Assembly: GCA_025526995.1 (NCBI GenBank)
Contig: JAHLKG010000013.1
Span: 558,001 to 622,000, forward strand
DNA: 64,000 nucleotides
From: Powellomyces hirtus
Taxonomy: Eukaryota > Chytridiomycota > Chytridiomycetes > Spizellomycetales > Powellomycetaceae
Direction: 5' to 3'
Shown here: positions 47,571 to 60,000 of the stretch, piece by piece
How the letters are laid out: each line of letters starts with the position of its first letter
Numbering within the stretch: the first letter of the stretch is position 1
The notes under the pieces: model-generated
What the model saw: the letters and a program-made list of their open reading frames with translations, nothing else
What the model was told of the DNA's origin: nothing
Database searches by the model: none
Made by a program: the position numbers and the translations under genes

Positions 47571-50081
47571 ATGGACGACGTGCAACAGCAAACAGTACAA
47601 CCTCCCTCCGCTGCGCAGCACGACATGACGACTCCCGTCCAGGCTATGTCTCACGAGCACGAGCTGCCGCACAAAAGCGAACAAACACCCAAACCCAACA
47701 CAAGCCTCGCTGCAGAGGTCGCGGAGGCATTCGAGCCTTCTGGACAAACTGTGGGAGTCGTTGACTCACGAGAGGTGGACGCACAGCAGCAACCACAACA
47801 GCTGGCCTCGTCAACACTCCAGCAAATAGCATCTGTAGAGAATGCGCAGCAACCACCCCAAGCACCGATTCTCGAGCAATATCCGCAGCACGGCCAACCA
47901 CAACCGAGCTATCCGGAAGCATACGATGTAAAAGAAGCAGAACAGCCACCAGTCAAGGACCCTCAAGCAATAGCCGACCGCCAATTGCAAGAGCGTTTGC
48001 AACAGAGACGGCCGGACGCGCCGTCAATGCACCAGAATGGCCCAACGGAAATGACAATGTCAATGGACATGGGAAGGAACCATGTAGAACAACGACCGCA
48101 ACCACCACGGCAACCAGTTCAAGAACACTCATACCACCCGCGTCCGCAACGGAACGAGCAGAGCGAGATCCTCCCACCGTCAACAGCTGTGCGAATTCAG
48201 CCGACCTCCGAGGCGCCCGAGGAGAGCAATAACTCCTCCGGACAAGAGCTTCTCGATCGGGTCAAGCTCTTCCTAGCAACTGCCCCGACAAATTGGGATC
48301 CTGAACAAACCATCAAACGCTTCACTCTACCGAACGGAGAGCACATCTCTTGTGTGTTGTGGAACAATTTGTTCCACATAACAGGGACAGACATTGTCCG
48401 ATCGCTGATTTTCCGGTTTCAAGGGTTCGGTCGGCCTGTTCGCAACGTGAAGAAATTTGAAGAAGGAGTGTTCTCCGATCTTCGAAACCTCAAGCCAGGG
48501 ATCGATGCCACCCTCGAAGAACCTCGTTCGGATTTCTTGGAGATGCTTTACAAGAACAACTGCATACGAACACAGAAAAAACAGAAAGTTTTCTACTGGT
48601 TCTCCGTACCTCATGATCGTTTGTTCATGGATGCTCTCGAGCGCGATCTCAAACGAGAGGCACTTGGCATTGAGTCTACAACCGTCGCGACTAACCCAAT
48701 GCCCTTGATCCCAACGCTGGAGCTCGCTAAACAGCAGTGCATGCCTACGCTTCACATCAAGCCCGAGATGATGAACGGACTTCTTCCAGGTCAGGCAAGT
48801 GAAGGAAACTTGGCGCTTGAGGACTGGATCAATGATTCGCCAATCGGAGCGGCGGCACCCACGCAATTGCAGGAACATGGATCGTACATGTACAATGGAA
48901 TGCAACAAATGCAGCACAGCTCGCCGAATCCACCCACTGGTGCACCGTATCTGACCAATTCCATGTCCCCTGAGATGTCCGTCGGCACTCCTTCGCTATC
49001 ATCGCAACTCTCCGATGATGGCCACCGCGGTGGAGAGATGCACGATGCTAATGGCTTCGTTGTGCCGCATCCGGCGCCAGCCGGCGGGCCCGGTTCGTAT
49101 GGAATGTTCTCATTGTTTGAAGGCTCGCCCAACTACAAACAGCGACGACGTGCGCAGTCGTTGTTCAGCATGAGCAAAGGTTACGTGCAAGCCCCAACAA
49201 ACATAGCAAACAACGGCAGCGGTTCTTCGTCACGGAATATGACACCGGAGCCCAGTGCCAACCGCCACCCGTCACACCGAAAGGAGCCCGAAGAGAAACG
49301 CAATTATCTTTGCTCCTTCAAGGACCCATCTGGACGAGACGCCTGCGGACGCAAGTTCAAACGCTACGAACATCTTCGCCGACACATGCGGTGTCACACT
49401 GGGGAGAAGCCTTACGTGTGCCCGATTCCTGGCTGTAGCAAAGAATTCTCGCGGTCGGACAATCTCTCGCAACACCTCAAGATTCACAACGGAAACGGAA
49501 CCGCCAATTCCGCACCGACCGCCATCAAAGGATCACCAGCCTCGTCGATGGGCGTGCCAATGGAATTTACACCAGAGATGCACCATTCGCTTCCGGCATC
49601 CCCAATGATGCATCAACACAGCAACATGGGATCGCCGATGCAACATGGACATCACTTGCAGCCACACCCGCTCCCACAGCAACAGCACCGACAACAACAG
49701 CATCCTTTCGCAAATGGTTCATTGGCACCACACCCGTTTGGTATGATTCACCACCAGCGCGCTCACTCGCTTCCAAACACGCCGATGTTGCACTCGCACA
49801 CAATCCATCACAACCCGGCTCTGCAACAGCATCAATTGCAGCAACAACAGATGGCAGCGCAATTCGGCATGAGCTATCTTCCGCAAACGTACACCCCAAT
49901 GTATGGCATCGTCCCTCAATTCGACATGCATCAACAACAGCAGCCCCTGCAGACCCAACAGCAACAAGTCCCAATGGGAGGCGGTCCAGTCTACGGCAAC
50001 GGGCAAGTTTCCAATTCCGGAAACTCATATTCGAATTCACAATCACCGAATCCCCAGCAAATGAGCGGGTTCGCATTCTGA
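47571..50081 (+). CDS. STE12: STE12-family transcription factor with C-terminal C2H2 fingers
   Basis: Nuclear factor downstream of mating/filamentation MAP kinases in fungi. Single exon, 836 residues. The N-terminal 225 residues are Gln/Pro-rich and disordered. The STE DNA-binding region (about 229-360) is intact: [60 protein letters not shown] and [20 protein letters not shown]. Two C2H2 fingers follow near 580-640 ([27 protein letters not shown]), the arrangement of filamentous-fungal and early-diverging Ste12/SteA rather than yeast Ste12. Between them are a Met/Ser-rich linker and [12 protein letters not shown]. The C-terminus is again Gln/His-rich. The ATG at 47571 (CCATAATGGAC) is the first in frame; upstream sequence is open but begins without ATG. 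Confidence 0.95.
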   Translation: MDDVQQQTVQPPSAAQHDMTTPVQAMSHEHELPHKSEQTPKPNTSLAAEVAEAFEPSGQTVGVVDSREVDAQQQPQQLASSTLQQIASVENAQQPPQAPILEQYPQHGQPQPSYPEAYDVKEAEQPPVKDPQAIADRQLQERLQQRRPDAPSMHQNGPTEMTMSMDMGRNHVEQRPQPPRQPVQEHSYHPRPQRNEQSEILPPSTAVRIQPTSEAPEESNNSSGQELLDRVKLFLATAPTNWDPEQTIKRFTLPNGEHISCVLWNNLFHITGTDIVRSLIFRFQGFGRPVRNVKKFEEGVFSDLRNLKPGIDATLEEPRSDFLEMLYKNNCIRTQKKQKVFYWFSVPHDRLFMDALERDLKREALGIESTTVATNPMPLIPTLELAKQQCMPTLHIKPEMMNGLLPGQASEGNLALEDWINDSPIGAAAPTQLQEHGSYMYNGMQQMQHSSPNPPTGAPYLTNSMSPEMSVGTPSLSSQLSDDGHRGGEMHDANGFVVPHPAPAGGPGSYGMFSLFEGSPNYKQRRRAQSLFSMSKGYVQAPTNIANNGSGSSSRNMTPEPSANRHPSHRKEPEEKRNYLCSFKDPSGRDACGRKFKRYEHLRRHMRCHTGEKPYVCPIPGCSKEFSRSDNLSQHLKIHNGNGTANSAPTAIKGSPASSMGVPMEFTPEMHHSLPASPMMHQHSNMGSPMQHGHHLQPHPLPQQQHRQQQHPFANGSLAPHPFGMIHHQRAHSLPNTPMLHSHTIHHNPALQQHQLQQQQMAAQFGMSYLPQTYTPMYGIVPQFDMHQQQQPLQTQQQQVPMGGGPVYGNGQVSNSGNSYSNSQSPNPQQMSGFAF

Positions 50082-50232
50082 GCTAGACTAGATCGGTGAC
50101 ACACATACACATGCGCCCTCCTTCCCCTTCCCTACCTACCCATGCCGATACCTTCCCCCGTCCCTCCATCCCGCAATCTCTTTGCGAAAACCATTGGTTT
50201 AGAGTTTTGATCATGAAGCCTTGCAATTATCA

Positions 50233-50624
50233 ATTTTTGGCTGTTTCTATCATTATTATCTGTTTGAACTTGTGATGACTGTGTCTTTGCGACTGCACCT
50301 TCCTTCAGGTTCCACGCATGCTTCCGCTCTCTATTGTCATGTATGCGCCTATACTTGCAGTTTCCTCCTCAGCGTTCCCCATGCCAGGTACTTGTAGTTG
50401 GAAACTTGATACTTTCCATGTACTGTAGATTTTTGGCTGTTTCTATCATTATTATCTGTTTGAACTTGTGATGACTGTGTCTTTGCGACTGCACCTTCCT
50501 TCAGGTTCCACGCATGCTTCCGCTCTCTATTGTCATGTATGCGCCTATACTTGCAGTTTCCTCCTCAGCGTTCCCCATGCCAGGTACTTGTAGTTGGAAA
50601 CTTGATACTTTCCATGTACTGTAG
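50233..50624. repeat. Exact tandem duplication, two 196-base copies
   Basis: Bases 50233-50428 (ATTTTTGGCTGTTTCTATCA ... TACTGTAG) are repeated without any difference I can see at 50429-50624. The copies lie about 150 bases after the STE12 stop codon, so both are probably in its 3' untranslated region or terminator. Identity implies a very recent duplication or an assembly artefact. Confidence 0.95.
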
Positions 50625-51066
50625 AGTGAGCCCCCCAACTCCGTGCTTGCTTGGACTCTACAGCCTGGCAGATGTTAAGTTCGGTCAGAAGTCGGGGTCA
50701 GGATGCACTGCCTTTTTTTTCATGTGGTGTTCAAGTTCCACCACATTGTCCACCTGTCCACCTTCTCGTCTAATTCGCGGTGAATGTAAATTCGATACCC
50801 GGTGACACGTGTACTCCGGCAACCATAGAAGACGTGAAGAAGAGCTTGAGTTCTATGACACATCTGCCTCTGGAGCTAATGCCCAATCCACTGAGCATCA
50901 TGAAATGGATCTCAAGAGATCGAACGTTTACCACTTCAATGGCATTGCATCTGTCAAAAGTCAGTATTCCCAATCCATGGGAGCGCGTATCGGCATTGAG
51001 TAAGCAAGCGGACTTGCACAACATGACCGCAAACCCGAAGCTGTCAATCTGAAAGGTCCTAGGTAA
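50625..51066. other. Spacer upstream of the dynein gene
   Basis: Frames are open here on the plus strand (for example 50780-51052) but lack ATG or features. Probably the dynein promoter and 5' leader. No RNA gene seen. Confidence 0.4.
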
Positions 51067-54000
51067 ATGACCACAATGCAGGGCCTGTCAAATCCGAGCG
51101 GAAAGCTTAAGGTTCGCTGCGTTACATGTATCCGTACAACGAAGATGGGTTACTAATTCCCAATTGAATAACAGCGAGATTTGCTTCCCACTGGCACCAG
51201 AGGCCGATCGTGGGAAAGGGGATCATCGTACGTGCCACGACAAACTTTGGAAAACACTCCACTTTCCACATTTGAGCAGCTCGAGGCGACGTACTTCAAA
51301 TCCTGGCGACAAGGTAGCTGGCCTTTGGGAAACTCATTGTTTGAGATATAGTCATTTACATTGGGACAGAACCAGCAGAGACCGATGAAACTCCAGGGAG
51401 AACCAAGCGATTGAAGAAGAACCATAATGACGAGAGCTCGCCACTCAAAGGAGATAAGGCAGCTCAGGGATCAGCCACAGGGGTAGAAAAGACGAGTGGA
51501 AATGCTACTAGCCGGCAAGAGAAGGGTGTCAAGAAAGACCGAGAGTCTTTCCGAACGACATTGGTGAACATGGTCATGTGAGTTGTCCTTTGGCCGTATG
51601 CGCGGGATTATCTTTGTGATATTTATGTTGCATCGCAGGCAAAAGTCACTTGAAGCTGCATCAACTATGCGATTAAACGATGAGGGAGAAAATGCGGAAG
51701 AACCATCAACTTCCGGATTTCAGGAAAAAGACGTGATGGTATGCCAGCAACCACAGCTCCAAGAGCTTCGATGCGACTGCTAACAAAATGTTCTTAGCAA
51801 AGATACTATTACTACATTACAAACGGAATAGATACGCACCACGTCGCAGAGATGGAAAACCAATGGCTGGAGAATGTCTTGAAGCTTCTGCCGCAGTCAT
51901 TGAAAACCTGGCACCAGAGAACTCTGAAAACTCTGTCGGCGGAAATGAGAGAGGATTACCATATGAGCGTTAAGAAGGCCATCGTGGATTTTGTGCTAAA
52001 GGTACCTGCATACGGAGACTGGCATCCTTCAACTCAAGACTAAACCGCGGCTCACAGGACCCACGGGAAAAGACAGAGCTTGAGTCCACTCAAGTAAAGG
52101 ATGAGGATTTTGTAATGATACGGAAATCCACTCCTACATGGCAATCGTCATACGTGCAGTCCCAGCAGACAATTCTCAAAACGCTCTTTTACATCAACCC
52201 GACTGTGGTGGAAATTCAAGAACTCTGGCATCGCTTTGAGAACTTGCGTTTATTTGATCTCGAGTCCGTTCTGGTGAAAGGAGGAGCGTATGAGCTGAAG
52301 GCATTCAAAACAATGATTACGCAGAGATTTGAAAAATCGCATGAAAAGCTCATGACAAGGTAGCGCAGATGCTAATCTTTCCCGCACATCACATGTATCA
52401 TTAACGTTCTGACCTAGCTGGTATCCCGCGATGTTGAACGTGTTCTATCAAGGGACAAAACGAGATGAATGGTCTGCGATATCCGCGGATAAGATCGAGG
52501 TGTTCTTCCGAACAGTGTCTTTTATTCTCGCGAATCAGCTTCGTCTCATTGTGCACGATTCGTTGGACGAGTTTGTTTCCCTTTTCGACGGAGATACCCA
52601 TGCAACAGCGAGGAAGTTTGAGGGCGGTCATCCCGTTTCTTTCATCCTGCAATTGGCTTTGGAGGACAACAAAATCGCGTTTACCCCACCTGCGAAGGAG
52701 ATCTTGGCCACCGTCCATAGCTTGTTTGACACATTGCTCGTTGCCGCTGATCGAGTCCCGAAAATTGAGACACAGCTCTTTTCTACGGGACTTAACGTTA
52801 CGAGTACCCGGGCTGGAATCATGAACTTGAAACCGGAGCAATGCATCAGAATCGCTTTTGCGGAGACGTATCCCGATCTCGTCCGGGAAGCCCGCACAAA
52901 GCTGAATGATGTCATTACGAGGCGTTTCTTGGCGCCTCAAGCATACACGCAAGAATTTGACAAGCATAAGGCGCTCATAACCGGCGCAGCGGAGCAGGAG
53001 ATGAAAGCTTTTCTGGCTAATGAGCCCACGTCTGAGCAACTGATGCAGGTAAGCGTGAGCGCAGCATCATGCCAATCTGATCTGGGCTGAGGCTCATCCA
53101 GATGTCCTGCATGCTAGGAAGTGAAACGATATCGCGAAATGGCATCAGCAAAATTGCACAGCGCGTATCCTTTTGTTGTTCAATTCCCTTTATTCGAGCT
53201 GCAATGTGAAGAATTCATCAATGCTCTTTCTGCGCGCGCTACCGATCTGAGCAATGTCATTCTGGAGCATATGGGGACGACGTTTCGTCAAGATTGCAAT
53301 AACATCACGTTGTCATTTGAGAACATTTCAAAATCGATGCTTACCGTGCCATCCAATGTCGAGGAAATGGTCGCTTTGCAGAAACTCATCGACAACACCC
53401 GAACCGTCACTATGCGCTCACTGGAAGAATCTGTGGATGAGGCTAAAAAGAGGTATTTGATTGGCAATCGGTGATTGGGAAAGGCAGTTGACTCATTTTG
53501 ATTTGACCTGGACCACTCGCAGGCTCAACTTTATGCTCATCTACTCGAATCTGAGTTCTGAAGATTATGAACTCAACACTGGACTGTTTACTTGGCCCTC
53601 CAAGATGGCCCCAACATTTGGGGAAGCAGAGACGATTCTTTCAGCGTCGCGCCTGTCAAACCAGGATGAATTAAAAGCACGTCGGGAAAAACTCTTTGCA
53701 GAGTTAGACGGGTACACGAAGCAGATTGAGGAATATCACTCTTTTGGAAATTACGATGAAATCACCAAGTACCTCAAAGCGGCACAAAAGCTTCAGGCAC
53801 GCATGGATTCAATTGCCGAGAGGGTGCAGGGGTTCAATCGTGAAGAGGAGATCTTTGGTTGGGAGACTACAAAGTTCACCGCGCTCACAACCACTATGGA
53901 TGCCTTGTCGCCATTCCTGACTCTGTATCAGACGTCTGTCGATTTCCAGCGATGCTACCACAGCTGGATGACGGGTCCTTTCCTCAAGCTTGATCCGGAG

Positions 54001-57000
54001 GTGGTTGAAAGCGAGGTTACCAATATGAGACGAAATATCTTCAAGCTAGCCTTGATGTTCGAATCAGATCCTGCGCCATCTGAGATTGCTGAAATCACCA
54101 AGGAACATATTGAGCGTTTCCAAGTGTCTCTTCCCTTGATCAGCACTTTGTGCAACCCTGGGCTCCGAGAACGACATTGGAAGGAGATTAGTCAAGTAGT
54201 TGGATTTAGATTCCAGCCTGATGAATCAACCAGCTTATCAGGAGGTACAGAGTCTATTCGTTCGTTCAGTCTAAGGAGAGCGCGTTAACTGAACGGAGAT
54301 TGCGTTTTTGGATTAGTGCTGGAACGCAATCTGAGCGAGTACATGGATAAGCTGGAACAAGTCAGTGGAGTTGCCACAAAAGAGTACTCGTTCGAAAAAG
54401 CGTTGCAGAAAATGTATCTGGAATGGCAGGACATAGAGTTTGGCACACTTGAATATCGTGATACCGGGACGCATATCCTTTCGTCTCTTGACGACATCCA
54501 ATCCCTTTTTGATGATCACATTGTCAAGACCCAAACCATGCGAAGCTCGCCCTTCATCAAGGCGTTCGAGGAAGAGACGAGAGTGTGGGAGGAGAGGCTA
54601 CTGAACATGCAGGTGAGCAGAAGAAAGTCAATCACATAGGTGGACACCTCTCATGACCCAATCCAGGAAATCGCGGATGAATGGTTGAAAGTGCAAGCTA
54701 CTTGGCTCTACCTGGAACCAATCTTCAGCTCTGAGGATATTATGCGACAAATGCCGACGGAAGGAAAGCGTTTTGTGTCCGTAAACAAGACGTGGAAAGA
54801 TATCATGGCGTACACCAACCTCGACCGGCACGTTCTACGAGTTTGTGCTATGCCTGACCTCATACAGAAGGTAGAGTCTAGTTGGAGGTGGTGTACCGTA
54901 TTCCGACGGTCCTAACGCGATTTGATGTCGCAATTGTAGCTGAAGGAGAGCAACACTGAGCTGGAGCTCATTCAAAAAGGGCTGAACCAATATCTTGAAG
55001 TCAAGCGGTTATTTTTCCCACGATTCTTCTTCCTATCCAACGACGAAATGCTGGAAATCCTTTCCGAAACTCGGGATCCCAAACGAGTACAGCCACATCT
55101 CAAAAAGTGCTTCGAAGGAGTCAACAGTCTCGAGTTCGACGAGGAAGTCGAGATTTTGGGAATGTACAGCGCTCAAAAGGAGTATGTCAAGTTCAATAAC
55201 CCTATCTCAACGGCTGCGGCTGCCGGAGCGGTGGAGAAGTGGCTCTTGGATGTTGAAAAAGCGATGATTGCTAGCCTACGGAGTGTAACCGCCGCTGCGT
55301 TTGAGGATTACAAGGTCACACCTCGCGATGAGTGGGTCCTGAAATGGCCGGGGCAAGTTGTTTTGGGAGTGAGCCAAACCTTTTGGACCAAGGAGGTTGA
55401 ATTCACGATTTTGGAAGGACGCCAGAATGGATTGACAAAGTATGGCGAGCAGAGCACAGAACGCCTGGGAAGGGTCGTGGAACTTGTGCGTGGAGATCTT
55501 TCGCGTTTGGCCCGAACAACCCTGGAGGCTTTGGTTGTGGTATGGACATCGTTCTACGCTGATATGATGTGTTCTGTCGAGCTATTCTCACTCTGTACCG
55601 CGTAGATTGACGTTCATGCTCGTGACGTTGTTACAGCGTTGGATGAGCACAAGGTCAACAGCATCGCTGATTTTGAATGGCTCAGTCAGCTGCGTTACTA
55701 CTTCCCCGACAAAGAAACCGGCCTGGTGGTGAAAATGATCAACTCTGTGCAGAAGTGAGATACGAACGGATAATTGCATGATCGACATTTCTATTAACGC
55801 TCTTTCGTTTAGATATGGCTACGAGTACTTGGGCAACTCTGGAAGACTGGTTATTACCCCTCTGACGGTGTGTAGCCTGCGCACATGCATTTGGCCGGCT
55901 CCAAGTTGACACATGTATTCGCAATAGGATCGATGTTATCGCACTTTGTTTGGTGCCCTACAGCTTAACCTTGGAGGTGCCCCAGAAGGACCGGCCGGAA
56001 CTGGCAAAACGGAAACGGTGAAGGATCTGGCGAAGGCACTTGCAATGTTTTGCGTGGTTTACAACTGCTCCGATGGACTTGACTATATTGCAATGGGGAA
56101 GTTTTTCAAGGGGCTGGCTTCTGCCGGGGCATGGGCGTGTTTTGACGAATTCAACCGAATTGATCTGGAAGTGCTGTCCGTGGTTGCGCAACAGATCTTA
56201 ACCATTCAAAGAGCAAAAGCTGCCAAGGTCGACATGTTCACCTTCGAGGGCACCGAGCTGAATCTGAATCCGGTTTGCAATTACTTCATTACGATGAATC
56301 CCGGATACGCTGGGCGAAGTGAGCTACCGGATAATTTGAAAGCCCTCTTCAGGTAGGGTATCCCGCAATGCTTCTTCTGTGATTGAAATGCTGATCACTC
56401 ATTTCGTGATTAATCTTTAGACCGGTGGCAATGATGGTGAGTTCAATGAACGGATGTTTATAACGTATCTGCATTCTCGAGGCTCTAACGAAAGATTTGT
56501 AAAAAAAGGTACCGGACTATACGCTCATCGCAGAGATCAGTCTGTACAGTTTCGGTTTCGTCAGTGCCCGAGGCCTATCGGTGAAGATCACTGCTACATA
56601 CAGATTGTGCTCTGAGCAGCTCAGTTCTCAAGATCACTATGACTACGGAATGAGGGCTGTAAAATCTGTCCTCAATGCTGCAGGGGCTTTGAAACTGAAG
56701 TATCCCACAGAAAATGAGGTATAGACCAACAGGCAGGCTCCTTGATGATTGCTATCATTGACATGATACTCTTGTAGAATAACTTGGTCCTTCGATCCAT
56801 TATCGATGTTAACCTTGCTAAATTCCTGGTGCAAGATATTCCTTTATTCAAAGGGATCACCGCAGATCTTTTCCCGGGCGTAACGCTTCCCACACCAGAT
56901 TATGAGAGACTCATCAAGGCCATCGAAGGAGCCTGCGTGAAAGCAAACCTGCAGCTTGTCCCTGCATTTTTGGAAAAGATCCTGCAAGTCTATGAGATGA

Positions 57001-60000
57001 TGTTGGTCCGGCACGGTAATTTGTCAGAAAGCTGGTTTTCATAGTAACCCTGACCCTCCTAACGTTACGCACTTTCAGGTTTTATGTTGGTGGGTGAATC
57101 ATTTTCCGGCAAGACAGCTGCGTATCGAGTCCTTCAAGCCGCGCTTACGGACATCAGCAAAGAAAGCCCTGAACTTGAGGCTAAGGTGTTAACCTGTATT
57201 CTCAACCCGAAATCAATTACAATGGGGCAGCTATACGGCCAGTTTGACCCCGTGACGCACGAGTGGTCAGATGGTGTGCTGGCAATAGGTTTCAGAAACT
57301 TTGCGTCTGCCCAAACACCGGAACGCAAATGGATGATCTTCGATGGGCCAGTCGACGCCGTTTGGATTGAAAATATGAACACAGTATTGGATGACAACAA
57401 GAAACTATGCCTCAACAGCGGCGAGATTATTCAATTATCCTCGACTATGAGTTTGATTTTTGAAGTTAGAGATCTCGCCGTCGCTTCCCCAGGTGAGCTT
57501 AGTCTTTCTTTGCGGAATTGGCAGCCGTTTTCTTACGTGAGACAAAGCTACCGTCAGTCGCTGTGGAATGATCTATCTTGAACCAGAACGCCTCGGTTGG
57601 CGGGACACCATTTTTGTATCATGGCTCAACACGTGCATGCTCACTGAGAGTCACAAGAAGATCATGACAAGCATGGTGGACTGGTTGATCAAGCCTTGTT
57701 TGACCTTTGTGCGGAAGAATTGTGTCGAACTATCAGAAACGAGCGACAGCAACATGGTCAAATCTATGCTCAATATCTTCGAGAGCCTCATGGACGACTT
57801 CACCGCAGACAATGTGAGCGCGGACATCTCGGGCAGCACCATACAAAATGCGTTCGTCTTTTCTATGATATGGTCACTAGGAGCAAGCGTTGATGACGGA
57901 GGAAGAACAAAGTTCTCGGCTCACTTGCGCAGCATGCTGAACGAGGGCGGTCCGAAAGATATGACTTCTGAGGTCAAGCTACCAGAGGGATCCATATACG
58001 ATTTCGTCTATCAGAAGGGGGACGGAGGATTGTGGTGCCCTTGGCTGGACACCATACCCACCAGTTGGTCAATCCCCGCGAAAGTGAAAGTGGATAACAT
58101 CATGGTTCCCACCGTGGACACTGCCCGATATGGCTACCTTTTATCGCTCCTTGTTCGACATCAGAAGCATGTACTCTTCGTTGGACCCACGGGAACCGGC
58201 AAATCCATGTACATAAGAGACGGACTGATGAACGGTCTGCCCAAAGACGTCTATATTCCCAGTTTCATCAACTTTTCCGCACAAACCACAGCGAATCAGA
58301 CTCAGGACATCATTGAATCAAAGCTTGACAAGCGACGCAAGGGGGTGTTTGGGCCACCCATGGGAAAAAGAGCTGTTATCTTTGTGGACGATCTCAACAT
58401 GCCAGCTCGTGAGCAGTACGGAGCACAGCCGCCTATTGAGCTTCTCAGGCAATGGATGGATCACGATGGTAAGCAGGATTGCGCTTTTAGAGCTAATACT
58501 TGTGGACGTTATTGAGCTAACAGTTACCATGCAGGATGGTACAACCAGAACATTCTACTCGTAAGTAAAGGCACAAAGCATTGCATTTAAGATGTCTTTG
58601 ACCTAACAGAACATCATGTTCGTAGAAATTTGAAGGAATACAGTTTGTTGGAGCGATGGGTCCTCCAGGAGGCAAGCGCCTTTCGCATGCTGCGTTAATT
58701 ACTTCTTTTTCTGAAGCTTTCGATTCCATTCTGCAGGTGGACGTAATCCTGTTACTTCTCGGGTAAGGCACGTCTATCAATCCTGAGCTTAGTCTGAATG
58801 CTGACCGTCACAACTTTATCTCTCTAGTTTCTGCGGCACTTTAATACCGTCACAGTCACGGCTTTCGATGATACGACATTACAAAAGATATTCGAGACAA
58901 TTCTGAACTGGCATCTGAGTTCACAGCCGTTCATTAAAGACATTGCTGAGATGACAAAGCCCATCGTCGAGGCCACCCGGCAAATCTACCGAGGCGCTAT
59001 GCTCAACTTACTGCCGACGCCCAAAAAATCGCACTACACCTTCAACTTGCGTGATTTTGCCAGGATAGTGCAGGGAGTATTACTCTCACGCCCAGAAACG
59101 GTGACTGACAAGGGCAAGATGGTCAGATTGTGGCTTCATGAGGCTTACCGGGTCATATACGATCGACTCATTGATGATGAGGATCGCAACTGGTTTTTCA
59201 CTTTCGCCAAAAAGGAAGTTGTGAAAGACGCCTTCAAAATGGATTTCAATACAGTTTTCCAGGCGTACGATTCCAACAAGGACGGCAGCGTTGAACTGGA
59301 TGACTTACGGAGTCTCATTTTCGGAACATATCTCTCGCCTCGGGAAGCTACCGGCAAAGCATATGATGAGATTACGGATCTCGGAACATTGACGGAATTT
59401 ATGGAGAAGAGTCTGGCAGAATACAATCAAATTAGCAAGAAGCCAATGAATCTTGGTCAGTCACCCCGCATCGCGCAAACTCGTTGCAACCTTAACTCAA
59501 ATACGAGACTTCTACCCAGTGATGTTCCGGTTTGCCATTGAGCATCTCTCGAGAATCAGTCGAGTACTCCAGCAGCCTCGGGGCAACATCCTGCTTGTTG
59601 GAGTTGGAGGAAGCGGCCGTCAAAGTCTGACTAGAATGGCAGCGTATTTGGCGGAGTTTGATGTCTTCCAAGTGGAGATTTCTAAGAATTACAATGTCCA
59701 AGCGTGGCATGATGATCTGAAGAAGGTGTTCAAATCGGCGGGGGGACAGGGGAAACCGACAATCTTTTTGTTCAGTGACACTCAATGTCAAGAGGAATCG
59801 TTCTTGGAGGACATTAACAACATGCTCAACGCGGGAGAAGTACCCAATCTCTTTGCTGCGGATGAAAAACAAGAACTCTTTGAGCTCATGCGCGCGGACA
59901 CGCGGAACGGGGGCAGATCATCGGACACATCACCTGCAGCGCTCTTTCAGTGGTTCCTAGAGCGATGTAGAGAGAATCTGCACATATGTCTGTGCATGTC

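Noticed and set aside
48250..48920. Minus-strand frame of 196 codons within STE12
   Set aside because: Shadow of the conserved STE DNA-binding region.
50640..50720. Possible 5S rRNA-like or tRNA-like stretch after the tandem duplication
   Set aside because: A phrase like AAGTTCGGTCAGAAGTCGGGG looked RNA-like, but no 5S consensus, A box/B box pair or cloverleaf could be drawn.
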